Positions 10,487 through 20,526 of a DNA stretch of 64,000 nt are shown here, one piece after another. The stretch comes from Branchiostoma floridae (lineage: Eukaryota > Chordata > Leptocardii > Amphioxiformes > Branchiostomatidae), in the NCBI RefSeq assembly GCF_000003815.2, contig NC_049987.1:4525146-4589145 (forward strand). Direction: 5' to 3'. Within the stretch, counting starts at the first letter, position 1, and each line of letters begins with the position of its first letter. The notes beneath the pieces are model-generated. The model was not told the origin of the DNA and did no database searches. It saw nothing but the letters and a program-made list of their open reading frames with translations. Both the position numbers and the translations under genes were made by a program.

Positions 10487-11083
10487 GTACCGAGCTATGG
10501 TCAACTACTGGGCAGCTTGATTTGTGTCTTTGGCACTACCACCATCAATATCGCCAACATCAAACTATACTTTAACACCAAAAACCTCTACCACGCTCTA
10601 GTAGTCGCCTTCTTTGCCTCCTTGTGTACTTCCTTTCTTCAGGTACTTTCTAGGTACGTGCTACAAAGAGTTTCTTGCTTGCTTGCTTCTGCTTATATGA
10701 ACGGTATGGGTTTTATTCTTGCTGTTGTTTTGATGGCAATACCGGGCGACACTTGGGTTGTTTCTGACCAAGTTGTGGTGTATCTCGCCATCATAGCTGG
10801 ACTGTGCGCTGTTTGTTTCATGTGTTTTCTTCGCAGCTTACAGCTAGAGGTTGCTCTAGTGGTGGCCGTTGTTGCACAACTTCGCACAGTCGTGGCGCAC
10901 TCTTTACTACAGCGTTACGGCAACGAAAAGGGCGCTACCATTACGGGATGGGTGGGGGCAGGAATGTTGCTGCTGGGAATTATCGTAGTCGCAGTCTTGG
11001 CGGTAAGGCAAATCTGGAGAGATGACAAGAGAGCGCAGTTTTTGAGTGACATGGACTTTGGACGGGATGTCAGTGACAGATGA
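10487..11083 (+). CDS. EamA/SLC35-like multi-pass transporter, terminal exon only
   Basis: The exon begins after a good acceptor (tttctccag at 10478-10486), is open for 198 codons and ends with a stop at 11081-11083. The peptide (VPSYGQLLGSLICVFG...) has about six hydrophobic segments separated by short loops and a charged C-terminal tail. The pattern fits the second half of a drug/metabolite transporter (EamA) fold such as SLC35G-type proteins: helix pairs, a conserved glutamine-rich 'VAQLRTVVAHSLLQ' and the GWVGAGMLLLGIIVV final helix. Substrate unknown. It should sit in a cell or organelle membrane. The full protein would need upstream exons for the first ~4-5 helices; none is visible between 8640 and 10486. 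This is therefore either the end of a gene with distant or gap-hidden exons, or an isolated fragment. An AATAAA lies at about 11572. Confidence 0.6.
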   Translation, partial: VPSYGQLLGSLICVFGTTTINIANIKLYFNTKNLYHALVVAFFASLCTSFLQVLSRYVLQRVSCLLASAYMNGMGFILAVVLMAIPGDTWVVSDQVVVYLAIIAGLCAVCFMCFLRSLQLEVALVVAVVAQLRTVVAHSLLQRYGNEKGATITGWVGAGMLLLGIIVVAVLAVRQIWRDDKRAQFLSDMDFGRDVSDR

Positions 11084-12640
11084 CATGGTAATGTTCGTTT
11101 GGGGCCGCATCTGTGAGCAGCGACACCTATGCTGCAGTGCAATGTGAGGAAGGTGACAGACGGTCACCAAAACGTCGATGGAAATAGAATTGTTCTGTGT
11201 ACGTACGCGTGTCTGGCGAATACATTGGGTTCAAAAGACGTGCCTCAACATATAAGGACTACCCATGGCACACACACACCATTGAGTCTAGCTAGGAGAA
11301 GGGGCGCTTCACAAAGAAACTGAACAGTGGTAGTGCAAGACCCCTCCCACCTCAGCAACATCATCCTTTCACCTGATGATGACAACCCACAGTGCAAAAG
11401 ACTGATCCCATAGCCCGTCCAAACGTTTGAGCGCGAAACAAGAACTTGTATTTGACGGACATGCATCTACGCTCTCTGATTGGTCAAACCGATAATTGTC
11501 ACTCTCTCATTGGTTGAACAGCTAATTGAGATAGGCAGTCAGAATCGGTCTATTTTAGGCACAGGGTATTTCAATAAAAACCCCGCTCAACCGGATTGCC
11601 CCACACAAAGACTCGTCTGTTATAAGACTGTCAAAATCCAGGTTAAGATTGCCTTACAATGTAGGTATCACATGTCTGTCTGTATCCGTCTGATCAAGAA
11701 TTGTTTAATCATTTATTTTTTTATTTATTTATATTTATTTAATTGTTTAATTGCGAAGAACTGTTTTGATTCTGTGAATCATATTTCAAGTTTTAATCAA
11801 CTCTATTCGTTGTTGTAATTTAGTTTTCTAATGGGCACCTGTGAAAGTCAACGCAATTCTGCATTATATTGGATACTAGTAATCACTTGTAAGTAAATAC
11901 TTGGCTGTCATGTTTGATAGAGTTTGGAAGTCTGTATCAATGAGTGATACAAGTAGTTGTAAAGCTAAGAGTGTCGATAAATTAAAATGCAGATTCAAAG
12001 ATAATCAAAGAGGTGTTGATCATGAATAAAAGACCACAGACAAGATGCTGCTATGTTAATATCATGTTTACCAAGCTATATTTATCTTTATGACACAATA
12101 GCATAAACATTCATGTATTCTACAGTCACTGTGTTTTTATGTTCCTCAACACCTTTTGGTACCTCACTGTACACTGAAAATTATACATGAAGTACAAAAT
12201 GTATACAGTTAAAGTGTACAATACTAAAACATAAGTTTAAAAACACTCAAAACAGAAAGCTGTGTAAACAACTGCCTTTACTATATGCTACGTTTATTCT
12301 GAGAGTCCCTTCTTATAACATTGGAGCTGACATGTTGTTCAATATGACAGAAATTACAAGTCAAAGTACTGGTAAGCTACTTTTGTATAATATTATGTAC
12401 ATCACTCACACACATTGTTCTTTGTAGATACAAAGGTTATAATAAAAGTACCACGTTGGAATCTATAGCTTTGGTGAGGATACACTACACTAGTACAGTA
12501 TTATACATTGTACAAGGCTATGTTGACAAAGGTTTCACATCCAGGTGATGATATTCAAGGTAACAGTTACTAAAGATACTGTAGGCCTTTGAATGAATTT
12601 CAATTCTTGGTTACTTGATGGCGGGGCTGTATCGGGCTTG
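11084..12640. other. Intergenic sequence, no gene seen
   Basis: The 3' flank of the transporter exon carries a short copy of the AGCGACACCTA repeat at about 11118. The rest is AT-rich sequence without a convincing coding frame, splice pattern or RNA gene. Confidence 0.5.
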
Positions 12641-12745
12641 AAATTTTTCCGTCCCACTCGGGGCCTCTATGCTGTGATTTGGATCCCCTACGCTGTGACT
12701 TGGGCCCCTATTCTGTTATTTGGGCCCCTACGCTGTGTTTCAACC
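12640..12745. repeat. Short degenerate tandem repeat (~21-26 bp unit)
   Basis: Four imperfect units built on 'gggcccctacgctgtgattt' lie between 12655 and 12740. No coding potential. Confidence 0.6.
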
Positions 12746-12951
12746 ATAGGGGACTTTTCTGTTCTTTCATAACAATAAGGTGAAAAAACTTTGGCTTTCT
12801 GTCACTCAATTTGGCCCTCAAAATGAAGGTAACAGTGTTCCTATGGGTTACGATTTAAAAAATTTCCAGTGGAAGAATTCCTCCAGACCCCCATAAATGC
12901 TCACACCTGTATTGCTTCCCCCTTGCATTTGTTGCACTATGATGCCACTTG

Positions 12952-13156
12952 CAGGGTTGGACAAGTCCACTAGTCCGATTGTCTCGGGCAAGTGAATGTG
13001 CCAATCGGACAAGCGAATGTCCTATCCCCCTTGCCTGATCGGGCAAGTAAGATTTTTCCAACAGTGAGATTTTGATATTAGTTGGTTTGGGCAAGGTAAT
13101 TTTCTATGTACTAGCCCGATAGGACAAGTGAATTTTAGAAAACTTGTCCAACCCTG
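12952..13156. mobile_element. 205-bp foldback element, CAGGGTTGGACAAGT termini
   Basis: Left end CAGGGTTGGACAAGT and right end ACTTGTCCAACCCTG form a 15-base inverted repeat. ACTTG lies directly outside both ends. CAGGG termini are typical of hAT-type MITEs, although those normally duplicate 8 bp, so the class is tentative. The interior repeats the words 'cgggcaagt' and 'cggacaag' many times. Confidence 0.7.
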
Positions 13157-13246
13157 ACTTGCTGTGAAAAAGTCCTAGTGAAAACACTGAGTACAACAGG
13201 AGGTTCAGAAGAGTCTTAAAAGAAGAAAACCTCGTGGCTACAAAGT

Positions 13247-16200
13247 CTACACGGCGGTGCCTCTCTCCAAGTTCTGTTTGATCTCGGCAGTGTACTTTCC
13301 GTAGAAACGCTCCGCCTTCTTGTTGAAGCGCATGTTACGCTCGTTGATATAGTCGATGTCCGCATCGTCGTTGAATCCGCGTCTTCTGCTGAACTTGGCC
13401 CTCTTGTCGATCCTAAAGAGATAAGGGATTTAGTACATAGAAATTCAAATCTTGGGAAGGCATCTTGATTGGGGCTGCATCCATAAAATATACTAGAGAA
13501 ACAGCAAGGACACTTGCCGACATACTGTCTTTTCTCAATTTAAGTACGCACTTCCCAAAGTGGTTCAAAATCAGTTTGCAAAGCTTTATCTGATGTCAAA
13601 GGATAAATTTCAAAGAAGGTATTGACAAATTAGAGGGAAGGAATGAGTTAGCTAGAGTTTCCAATCTCCCAACAATATTTGGAAGCTCTTGAAAGAAACC
13701 CAGCTCGAAAAACCTTATTCATACTAGTATATACCAGAACTGATAAGGACATGTTGCTTCTTTACGTCACAAATTTCAATCAGTCAGTCGAGTAGCCATC
13801 AGCATGGCGTAAGTCTCAAACAATGGAGGAGCGCCAAACTACATTTGTATGACAGACTGATATAAAACAAGTGGGATATTACATTGACCGTGGGGGATAT
13901 TTTCAGTACAGTAGGCTTTTCAAATTTTGATGAACAGTTATGCTGGGATTGGGGATTGAGACCATAACAAAGGTAAAGTAAAACAAACTGTTATAGCTTT
14001 TGAAATAACTTTCACACAAATCTTGAAATTTATACTAGTACTCACTGTTTTTCCACGTCTGCTACTAGTCTGTCTACGGCTTCATCAGAGTCCTTCCTTG
14101 TTACATCAACCAGTGTGTTCATGTCGGGGTAGAACTTCTCACCCCTATAAACAACAACAACAACAACACAAACATGGTTACATCAACAGGTGTGTTCATG
14201 TCTGGGTAGAACTTCTCACCCCTGTATACAACAACAACAACAACAACAACACAAACATGGTTACATCAACAGGTGTGTTCATGTCTGGGTAGAACTTCTC
14301 ACCCCTATATACAACAACAACAACAACACAAACATGGTTACATCAACAGGTGTGTTCATGTCTGGGTAGAACTTCTCACCCCTGTATACAACAACAACAA
14401 CAACAACAACACAAACATGGTTACATCAACAGGTGTGTTCATGTCTGGGTAGAACTTCTCACCCCTGTATACAACAACAACAACATTCTAAACTTGTTTC
14501 AGAGGCAGAGATGCCACTTACTACCAGCCTGGGTTCCATCCAGATAGTAGTTTGCTCCAACTATATTATACATAGTTGTTTCTTGCTCCGATGTTTATTA
14601 CACACTATATGCAGTCGCTTCTCTGCTATTCTGTCTGGGAACCTTGACATCTTTAACAGGGGTGCCTAAGCATTTGCACGAACCCTATGAAATTCGTACG
14701 AATATTATGTGATACACACGAATCACTATGCGAAAACGCACGAATATTATGAAATTCGCACGAATCACTATGCAAAAACGCACGAATATTATGAAATTCG
14801 CACAAATCACTATGTGACACACACGTAGCCTTATGTGATCTTGCACGATCCTTATGCTCAAATTGCGCAGCCACTGGTGTGATCACGTGACAGAGGGAGC
14901 GGAATATTCAAGATGGCGGCTTCGCCGGTTCGGCGACTGAAAATACGATGTAACACGCCGAAATGAAGCTAAACAGTAGCTCACAGGCTATCAAATACAT
15001 CTTTGCGACGGTAAATGTCCATTCCATGCCTTGAAGTATAAATATCTCGGGTACAAACGCTCAAAATCATGCCTCCTCCCGGCCGCCGTTTTTGCATAAG
15101 GATCGTGCAAATCACATAAGGCTCGTGTGTGTCACATAGTGATTCGTGCGAATTTCATAAAATTCGTACGATTTCGCATAGTGATTCGTGCGAATTTCAT
15201 AATATTCGTGCGTTTTCGCATAGTGATTCGTGCGTATCACATAATATTCGTACGAATTTCATAGGGTTCGTGCAAATGCTTAGGCACCCCTCTTTAATGT
15301 CTGAAATCATCCAAATTTTGGATGAAGGCACTGATTGGTTCATACACACGAGCGTATTAAGGAATGGGTTCAAGCGCTTGTTCGAACAAGCGTTCCAACA
15401 CCCCAAACACAAACAAGTCCGATTGCAGGAGGGCCTGTTGTCATCGAACAAGCACTCCAACACCAAAAGGTTTGAATATACAGTTCCCCAGACAGGTAGC
15501 AGAAGCAAACATAAGAGCGAACAGCTACTACCCGGATGTACCCAGGCTAGCCAACTACTGGACTACAACAAAAGACACACAATTTAGATATATTATGTTA
15601 CAATTTTAGACTCTATATTTGTACACACAATAAAGTGCTTACGAACAAGCTAGCATGTAAATATACATGTAGTGGATAAAAGCTATACCTGACACTCCTT
15701 TTTACTTACAGTTTTATCAACAATGAAATAACATATTTGCTAGTACTAATACTGATATCAATAATAAAAAGAAAACTGACTATAGACATTTAAAGAGTGT
15801 GCTCACATTTTGTCCCTCTGTTGCTGGTAGTGTTCCATGTCTGGTTTCATCTTCTTAGTCAGGGCCTGGTACTGTCGGAGTCCTGCCGCTTCATACGCTA
15901 TGTGGGAAATATACACCGGTATAGTAAATGCCATGAGTATATCAAGGATTGGACTACACAGCCACATTCGAGCCTGCAGAGGACAACCTTCCTACTGATC
16001 TTCCAAAGGGAAGAGACTGCCAACAACAGTAAATGGTATGAATGTTAATGTGTTCACTTGGAAGAAGTCAAAATGGTTGTTGTTTACCTTGTAGTGACTA
16101 GTGTCACAAAGATCAGCAAGTTTTTTTCTTCTGATTCTTTAGAAGGGTGTATTGTTACAGGGAGAGTCGCTACCCCTCCCCATTTAACATGCTTGCACCT

Positions 16201-19200
16201 CCTCAAACACAGGACCATCATTTTACATCCCTTCCTAAAGATGGTGCAGTCCTAACTGAGATGCCCTTCCCAAGATTTGAACCAACAGTCACTAATTAAT
16301 AGGAACCAACAGCTCAACTGTGAGGCTGCTACCAGTTGAGCTACAGGGACATCCCTTACACATAAATGTACAGTAATTCTTTATTTGTTACAGAATTTTT
16401 ACCATTGCAATTCTTTCATTAGGGTGCTGAGGCCAGCTAGAGCCTTGTTTCTACAGCTAACATTAATGCTGTGAGCTACTCTTTTTCCCCAACGGCTAGA
16501 TTTTCCAAATGCAATATTAAATGGATTTACAGTACTACAGACTTTATATATCTATTCACACAAAGTCGTACTTGAGAATCCTGGATCAGGGTTTTTCTTC
16601 TTCTTCTTTCTCTCCCATTTCTCCACCTCCTCAGCTGTCCACTCTAACATGCGGAGCCTGTCGTAGTCTTCACCCCTCTCTTCTGCCTCCTAGCAAACAG
16701 AACACAACCACAATGGTTAACATTATACAAGAAAGTCTGTTTGCAAGTACATGATGGGAACATAGGTGACAATGAACAGTGATAAACTACTCAAATCCCT
16801 GTATATTAACTATTTCTAAACGGGTTGGTTTGATATTATATCGAAATAGTGAAACTGTCATTAGGCCACAACAAATCAATTTTATGGATGACATTCTCTG
16901 CAGACTCCAAATTTAATGAGGATGAAAAAAATAGATATCTAGATTTTGAAAGTACAATGTAGACACCATAAATGTTGTAACAACAATTCATGGATATCTA
17001 GATTTTGAAAGTACAATGTAGACACCATAAATGTTGTACAGGTAAAAACAATTCATGGATAAGGTTTTGTATCATACTTGTGGCTACTCTCCATTCTATA
17101 AGCTTAATTACACCTTTTCTCAAGCATATTCTTTTATGAGCAAATTTCAAACTTTTTGGACATGAAAACAGTATCCTTGCTGGAGGTCAATGACCTGCTT
17201 TGAGGAGCTCTTACAGCCAATCAGGGAAAGAGTAATTTTTACCTTTCTTTTCTTCTCATCCTCCTCCTTCCACTCTTCCCTCTTCCTCTTCTGTTCAAAG
17301 TTGGCAGGAAGTTTGTTCCTACGATCCTCCTCCACAACCTCCTGGTGGTTCAGCTTTCTGGCCTCATTCTACGACAAGAAACCAAACAACTCGTTCATTG
17401 ACTCATTCAGACACATGTATTACCTAGTGGCACATAGGTCAGCAAGTTTCCATACTGCTTCTGTAGCAGGGTATATTATTACAGGGAGGGGCAGCTAACT
17501 TGACTTGCTCAAGGTACTCCTCAAACACAGAACCAAACTTACAAAAGTATGTCACATATTTTCACATCTTACCGACTGCAAGAGCAATCTACGGTACCAC
17601 AGGACCCGCTCATCTGTCCGTCCTGGGACAGAAATTTACTTGTTGGCACAGAACAAAAATTTACCCTATCTGTCCTGAAAATCTGAACTTCATGACATGA
17701 AATTGATGATATTGTATTTTTATAAGCTTAAAATGACATTTAACATAGAAAACTAGCAACATGGGTGATCAGAGCTTGTCCATAACATGCGATATGAAAC
17801 CGGAAGTTCTGCTATTATAATAGTACCATAAAAAGCCACTAGGGGGCCAAAAATCTAATAATTTCAAGGTATCATAAAGACCTACCCATATATCAAATAT
17901 CAATTGGATCCATTGAGCCAAAATACAAGTTAATGCTGTTGACAGACACAAACACAAACACACATGCAAACGTTCCTCCAAACACAACCTTCATACTGAA
18001 AGTAATCAACCCTGGATAAAAGGATTAACATAAGAAAATAAAATCTCACCCTCTTGAGACTAAGCTCCTGTAGCTTGGCCATCCGCTGAGCTCTTCTGTC
18101 TGCCGCTGACATGGACCCTGAAGAGGTTGGCTCTGACGTGCTGCAAGAAGCCTGGAGAGAACAAGGCAATCACTAATGATAAGTTTCAAAGCAAGGCTTG
18201 AAAGTTTATTGAGAACCACCCGATTGAGTAGGGATAAAGCCAGGCATGCGTCAACGCGGACGCACTTTTCTTAGAATAACAAGAAATTTGATGCCCCTGG
18301 GAGCCCTATACTGGGGAGAAAATCCTCTAAAAAGCATGAAATTCTGATTGACCAGGGATGCTACCAGGTCATCTGTGGTCACAGTCTTCTACTGTGACAT
18401 CTGTAACAGTATTTTTGCCTCTTAGGATACCTTAGAAATTTTAGAATGCACTGTTTTAACTTAAAATCATCAAAAACTCTGCACCATGGAAGGTGGATGC
18501 CCCCAGACCCCCCTACAATAGTCACTTACCGTGACTCACCAATAAGTTTGGACTCCCTATTATAAAATCCTAGCTAAAAGCTGATCACTGATCACAAAGG
18601 AGCGGTTGATGAGGAGTGGTTCCGTGTACTGATGTAGTATGAACTCCTCTATCCAACCGAAGAAGTCTACTCTACTCTATATACCAATCCGCATGGCATA
18701 GTACATTGTATGTGGATTGCGACGTCAACTGTAGTGTAACTATAATTTTATCCAGACAGAAATTCGGGCATGGATAATTTATTTGGTGATGGAATGTTTT
18801 CAAATAATTTATGAGCGAGGCTATTGACACACCCAGTGTGTCAATAGCCTAACAGGCTATTGACACACTGAGTGTGTCGATAGCCTGTTTAGGCTATTGG
18901 CACACTGAGTGTGTCGATAGCCTGTTAGGCTATCGACACACCCAGTGATAGAAACCACTAAAATGAGGAAATCTTACGGTTATATTTGACAATCAACACT
19001 CTGAAAAATACAAATGGCATCCTGTGTCCATTATCAACCCAAAATACGATCTTTTTCACGTGTTTACGGCACAATTTTAAACATCGGAATCTGCTATCAT
19101 ATAGGGTGCTAGTTTTACTGTCGCCGCATGTGATCATGGCAGCCATGTTGGATCGGTTAGGAACACGTTTTCAGCTGTGTTTACCGACGAATTCCTGCCT

Positions 19201-20217
19201 TATTGGAGAATTTTCGGCCTCAAAAACTTATATCACCAAGGAAGCGAAGTTATAGTTGTTGTTTTACCTCCATTATTTTTAATGTGAAAGAAATATTCTT
19301 CCGAGTCGCTGCCGATAGCGCCGGAACCACACGGCCGAAAATTATGACATGTTTTGTGGTCAGTGTTATTTTTGGTTCATATTGTTAACAGAAACTTTAA
19401 AAGTTGTTTATAAATAAAATATTCTTATATCAAATGGATGTTTAAAAAGGGACAAGAAAAATTGAAAAAAAAATTAAAAAAACTCCGGCGCGGACTCGAA
19501 CCGGGTCAGAGCTGGTATCATGAATTCCCGGGTCAACGCTCTATCCACTACCCTACGTCATACATACACGATGATGGCTGTATTATTAGGTATCCAGATG
19601 TAGGGCATAACTTGAATACGTCCGTTCATTCCAAGATTCAAAGATTCCAATGTCTAATCTTCCGAACAATGTCTAATCAACTATTGCTTGTGTAAAATAT
19701 TGCCGGAAAGGCATGTTACAAGCTCTGATTGGCTGACTGGCATCTCGGTGTGTCAATAGCCTGTTTGGCTATTGGCACACTGAGTGTGTCAATAGCCACA
19801 GCGATAATTTATAATTTGTAGTAGCCACTACGCAAGTCGCTACTATACCTAGCCTCCACCAGGCTTGGAGAGTCACGTACTAACTCCTCTGGCCGGCAGA
19901 CTCCCCTAGCACACTACTAGTATTCCATCTATTTGTCCAATTTCTACTACTTGACAAACATCGATCCGAGGAGCCTGGTAGAGGCTAGCTAGCTGCGTGG
20001 TATGAAATAATTTTTGGTGGAGATTCCAAAACAGTCTGCCTTTTTTACACCACAATTGGGTCTAAACTTTGTCTAAGCCTCTGAAAATTCTACTATATCG
20101 TGCTTTGTAAAGTTGTGCTTCTAAATATGGAGCTAAAAATACATAATTCGCGACTCATCGGGAAAATTAGACAATTTTATGGCACAAAAACTTACGCTTC
20201 GTACTTACCGACGCCAT
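13247..20217 (-). CDS. syf2: Pre-mRNA-splicing factor SYF2, complete, 7 exons
   Basis: SYF2 (p29/GCIP-interacting protein) is a nuclear component of the NineTeen/Prp19-associated spliceosome. Coding exons: 20209-20217, 18050-18151, 17243-17368, 16572-16689, 15807-15897, 14046-14144 and 13247-13412, joining in frame to 236 residues (human SYF2 has 243). All introns are GT-AG. The C-terminus is nearly invariant in the family: [28 protein letters not shown] and final LERGTAV. The middle is a charged coiled coil ([32 protein letters not shown]). The first coding exon carries only three codons (M-A-S). The gene is divergent to ACOT7 across a 309-bp shared promoter. Oddities: the acceptor and start of exon 6 are repeated four more times upstream in intron 5, and introns 1, 4 and 5 carry SINE and MITE insertions. 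Confidence 0.96.
14104..14487. repeat. 77/83-bp minisatellite containing the exon-6 acceptor of SYF2
   Basis: Five units end at 14141, 14218, 14301, 14378 and 14461 (marked by acccct), with alternating periods of 77 and 83 bp set by the number of CAA triplets. The first unit overlaps the true start of SYF2 exon 6. The other four repeat, on the minus strand, an acceptor-like TATACAG or TATATAG followed by GGGTGAGAAGTTCTACCCAG. Confidence 0.9.
14657..15290. mobile_element. ~634-bp element with ~200-bp internally repetitive inverted arms
   Basis: It begins CAGGGGTGCCTAAGCATT and ends with the complement AATGCTTAGGCACCCC. The flanks share TCTTTAA on both sides (14650-14656 and 15291-15297), consistent with a 7-8-bp target duplication. 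Each arm is built of repeats of 'gcacgaatcactatgcgaaa' and 'cgcacgaatattatgaaatt'. The interior holds a CACGTG-containing, GC-richer core with 'aagatggcggc'. No coding frame. Probable hAT-type non-autonomous element, in SYF2 intron 5. Confidence 0.8.
16080..16358 (-). mobile_element. tRNA-derived SINE in SYF2 intron 4
   Basis: On the minus strand an A-box-like TAGCTCAACTGGTAGCAG (about 16326-16343) and a B-box-like GGTTCAAATC (about 16275-16284) are spaced as in a tRNA head with a variable insert, followed by a non-tRNA body. A related body without a clear head occurs at 17415-17600. The 3' limit is approximate. Confidence 0.7.
16928..17058. repeat. Two-copy tandem repeat of ~62 bp
   Basis: The block 'gatatctagattttgaaagt' through 'aatgttgta' occurs at about 16940-16980 and again at about 16994-17038. 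It follows a truncated GGCC-type MITE end at 16864. Confidence 0.7.
17415..17600 (-). mobile_element. SINE body fragment in SYF2 intron 2
   Basis: Shares with the 16080-16358 element the order 'ttacagggag', 'cttgc', 'tcctcaaacacag' and 'cacat', without a recognisable tRNA-like head. Limits approximate. Confidence 0.5.
18822..19799. mobile_element. ~1-kb element with clustered hairpins in SYF2 intron 1
   Basis: The left end holds four half-sites of AGGCTATTGACACAC / GTGTGTCAATAGCCT arranged as consecutive palindromes (18822-18953). The right end repeats the same words (19748-19799). The interior contains a tRNA-like segment at 19478-19562. No transposase frame. The exact target duplication is not clear. 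Confidence 0.65.
19478..19562 (-). ncRNA. tRNA-like segment (SINE head or tRNA pseudogene)
   Basis: On the minus strand a perfect B box GGTTCGAGTCC (about 19495-19505) lies downstream of an A-box-like TAGTGGATAGAGCG, flanked by short GC-rich stems (GACCCGG, CCGGAG). The long spacing between the boxes and the weak acceptor stem argue against a functional tRNA; it is a likely tRNA-derived SINE head within the surrounding element. Confidence 0.55.
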
Positions 20218-20526
20218 GTTGATGATGATGATGACTGTACGTGTGGGTGACGTCACGAGATAACTCTGACGTCATAAGGTCATACAGTCAACGTCCTCAC
20301 GGTCACTTCCGGTTTTCCTGACGTTCCCACGCGCGACACATCTAGTAGAAGCACGTCAGCAACACTAAAGTGCAAGTCACCCAGACTGTAGTCAGACTGA
20401 AATACCAAGGGAGACTTTGGCCTCAAGAACTGAACCAAGTGAAACCGGGCAGCACCAAGAGACCACGTTTTACAGCGACAACAAACAAACAACAACAACA
20501 ACAACACCTCGGGTGCAGCCGGGTGG
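20218..20526. promoter_or_regulatory. Divergent SYF2/ACOT7 promoter with two CRE sites
   Basis: Only 309 bp separates the SYF2 start codon (20217, minus) from the ACOT7 start codon (20527, plus). It holds two perfect CRE palindromes TGACGTCA at 20248-20255 and 20267-20274, and an ETS-type site CACTTCCGG at 20304-20312. These are classic elements of housekeeping, bidirectional, TATA-less promoters. No clear TATA box. Confidence 0.75.

Noticed and set aside
19478-19562. Functional tRNA gene
   Set aside because: Perfect B box, but spacing and stems do not form a proper cloverleaf; better explained as a tRNA-derived SINE head.
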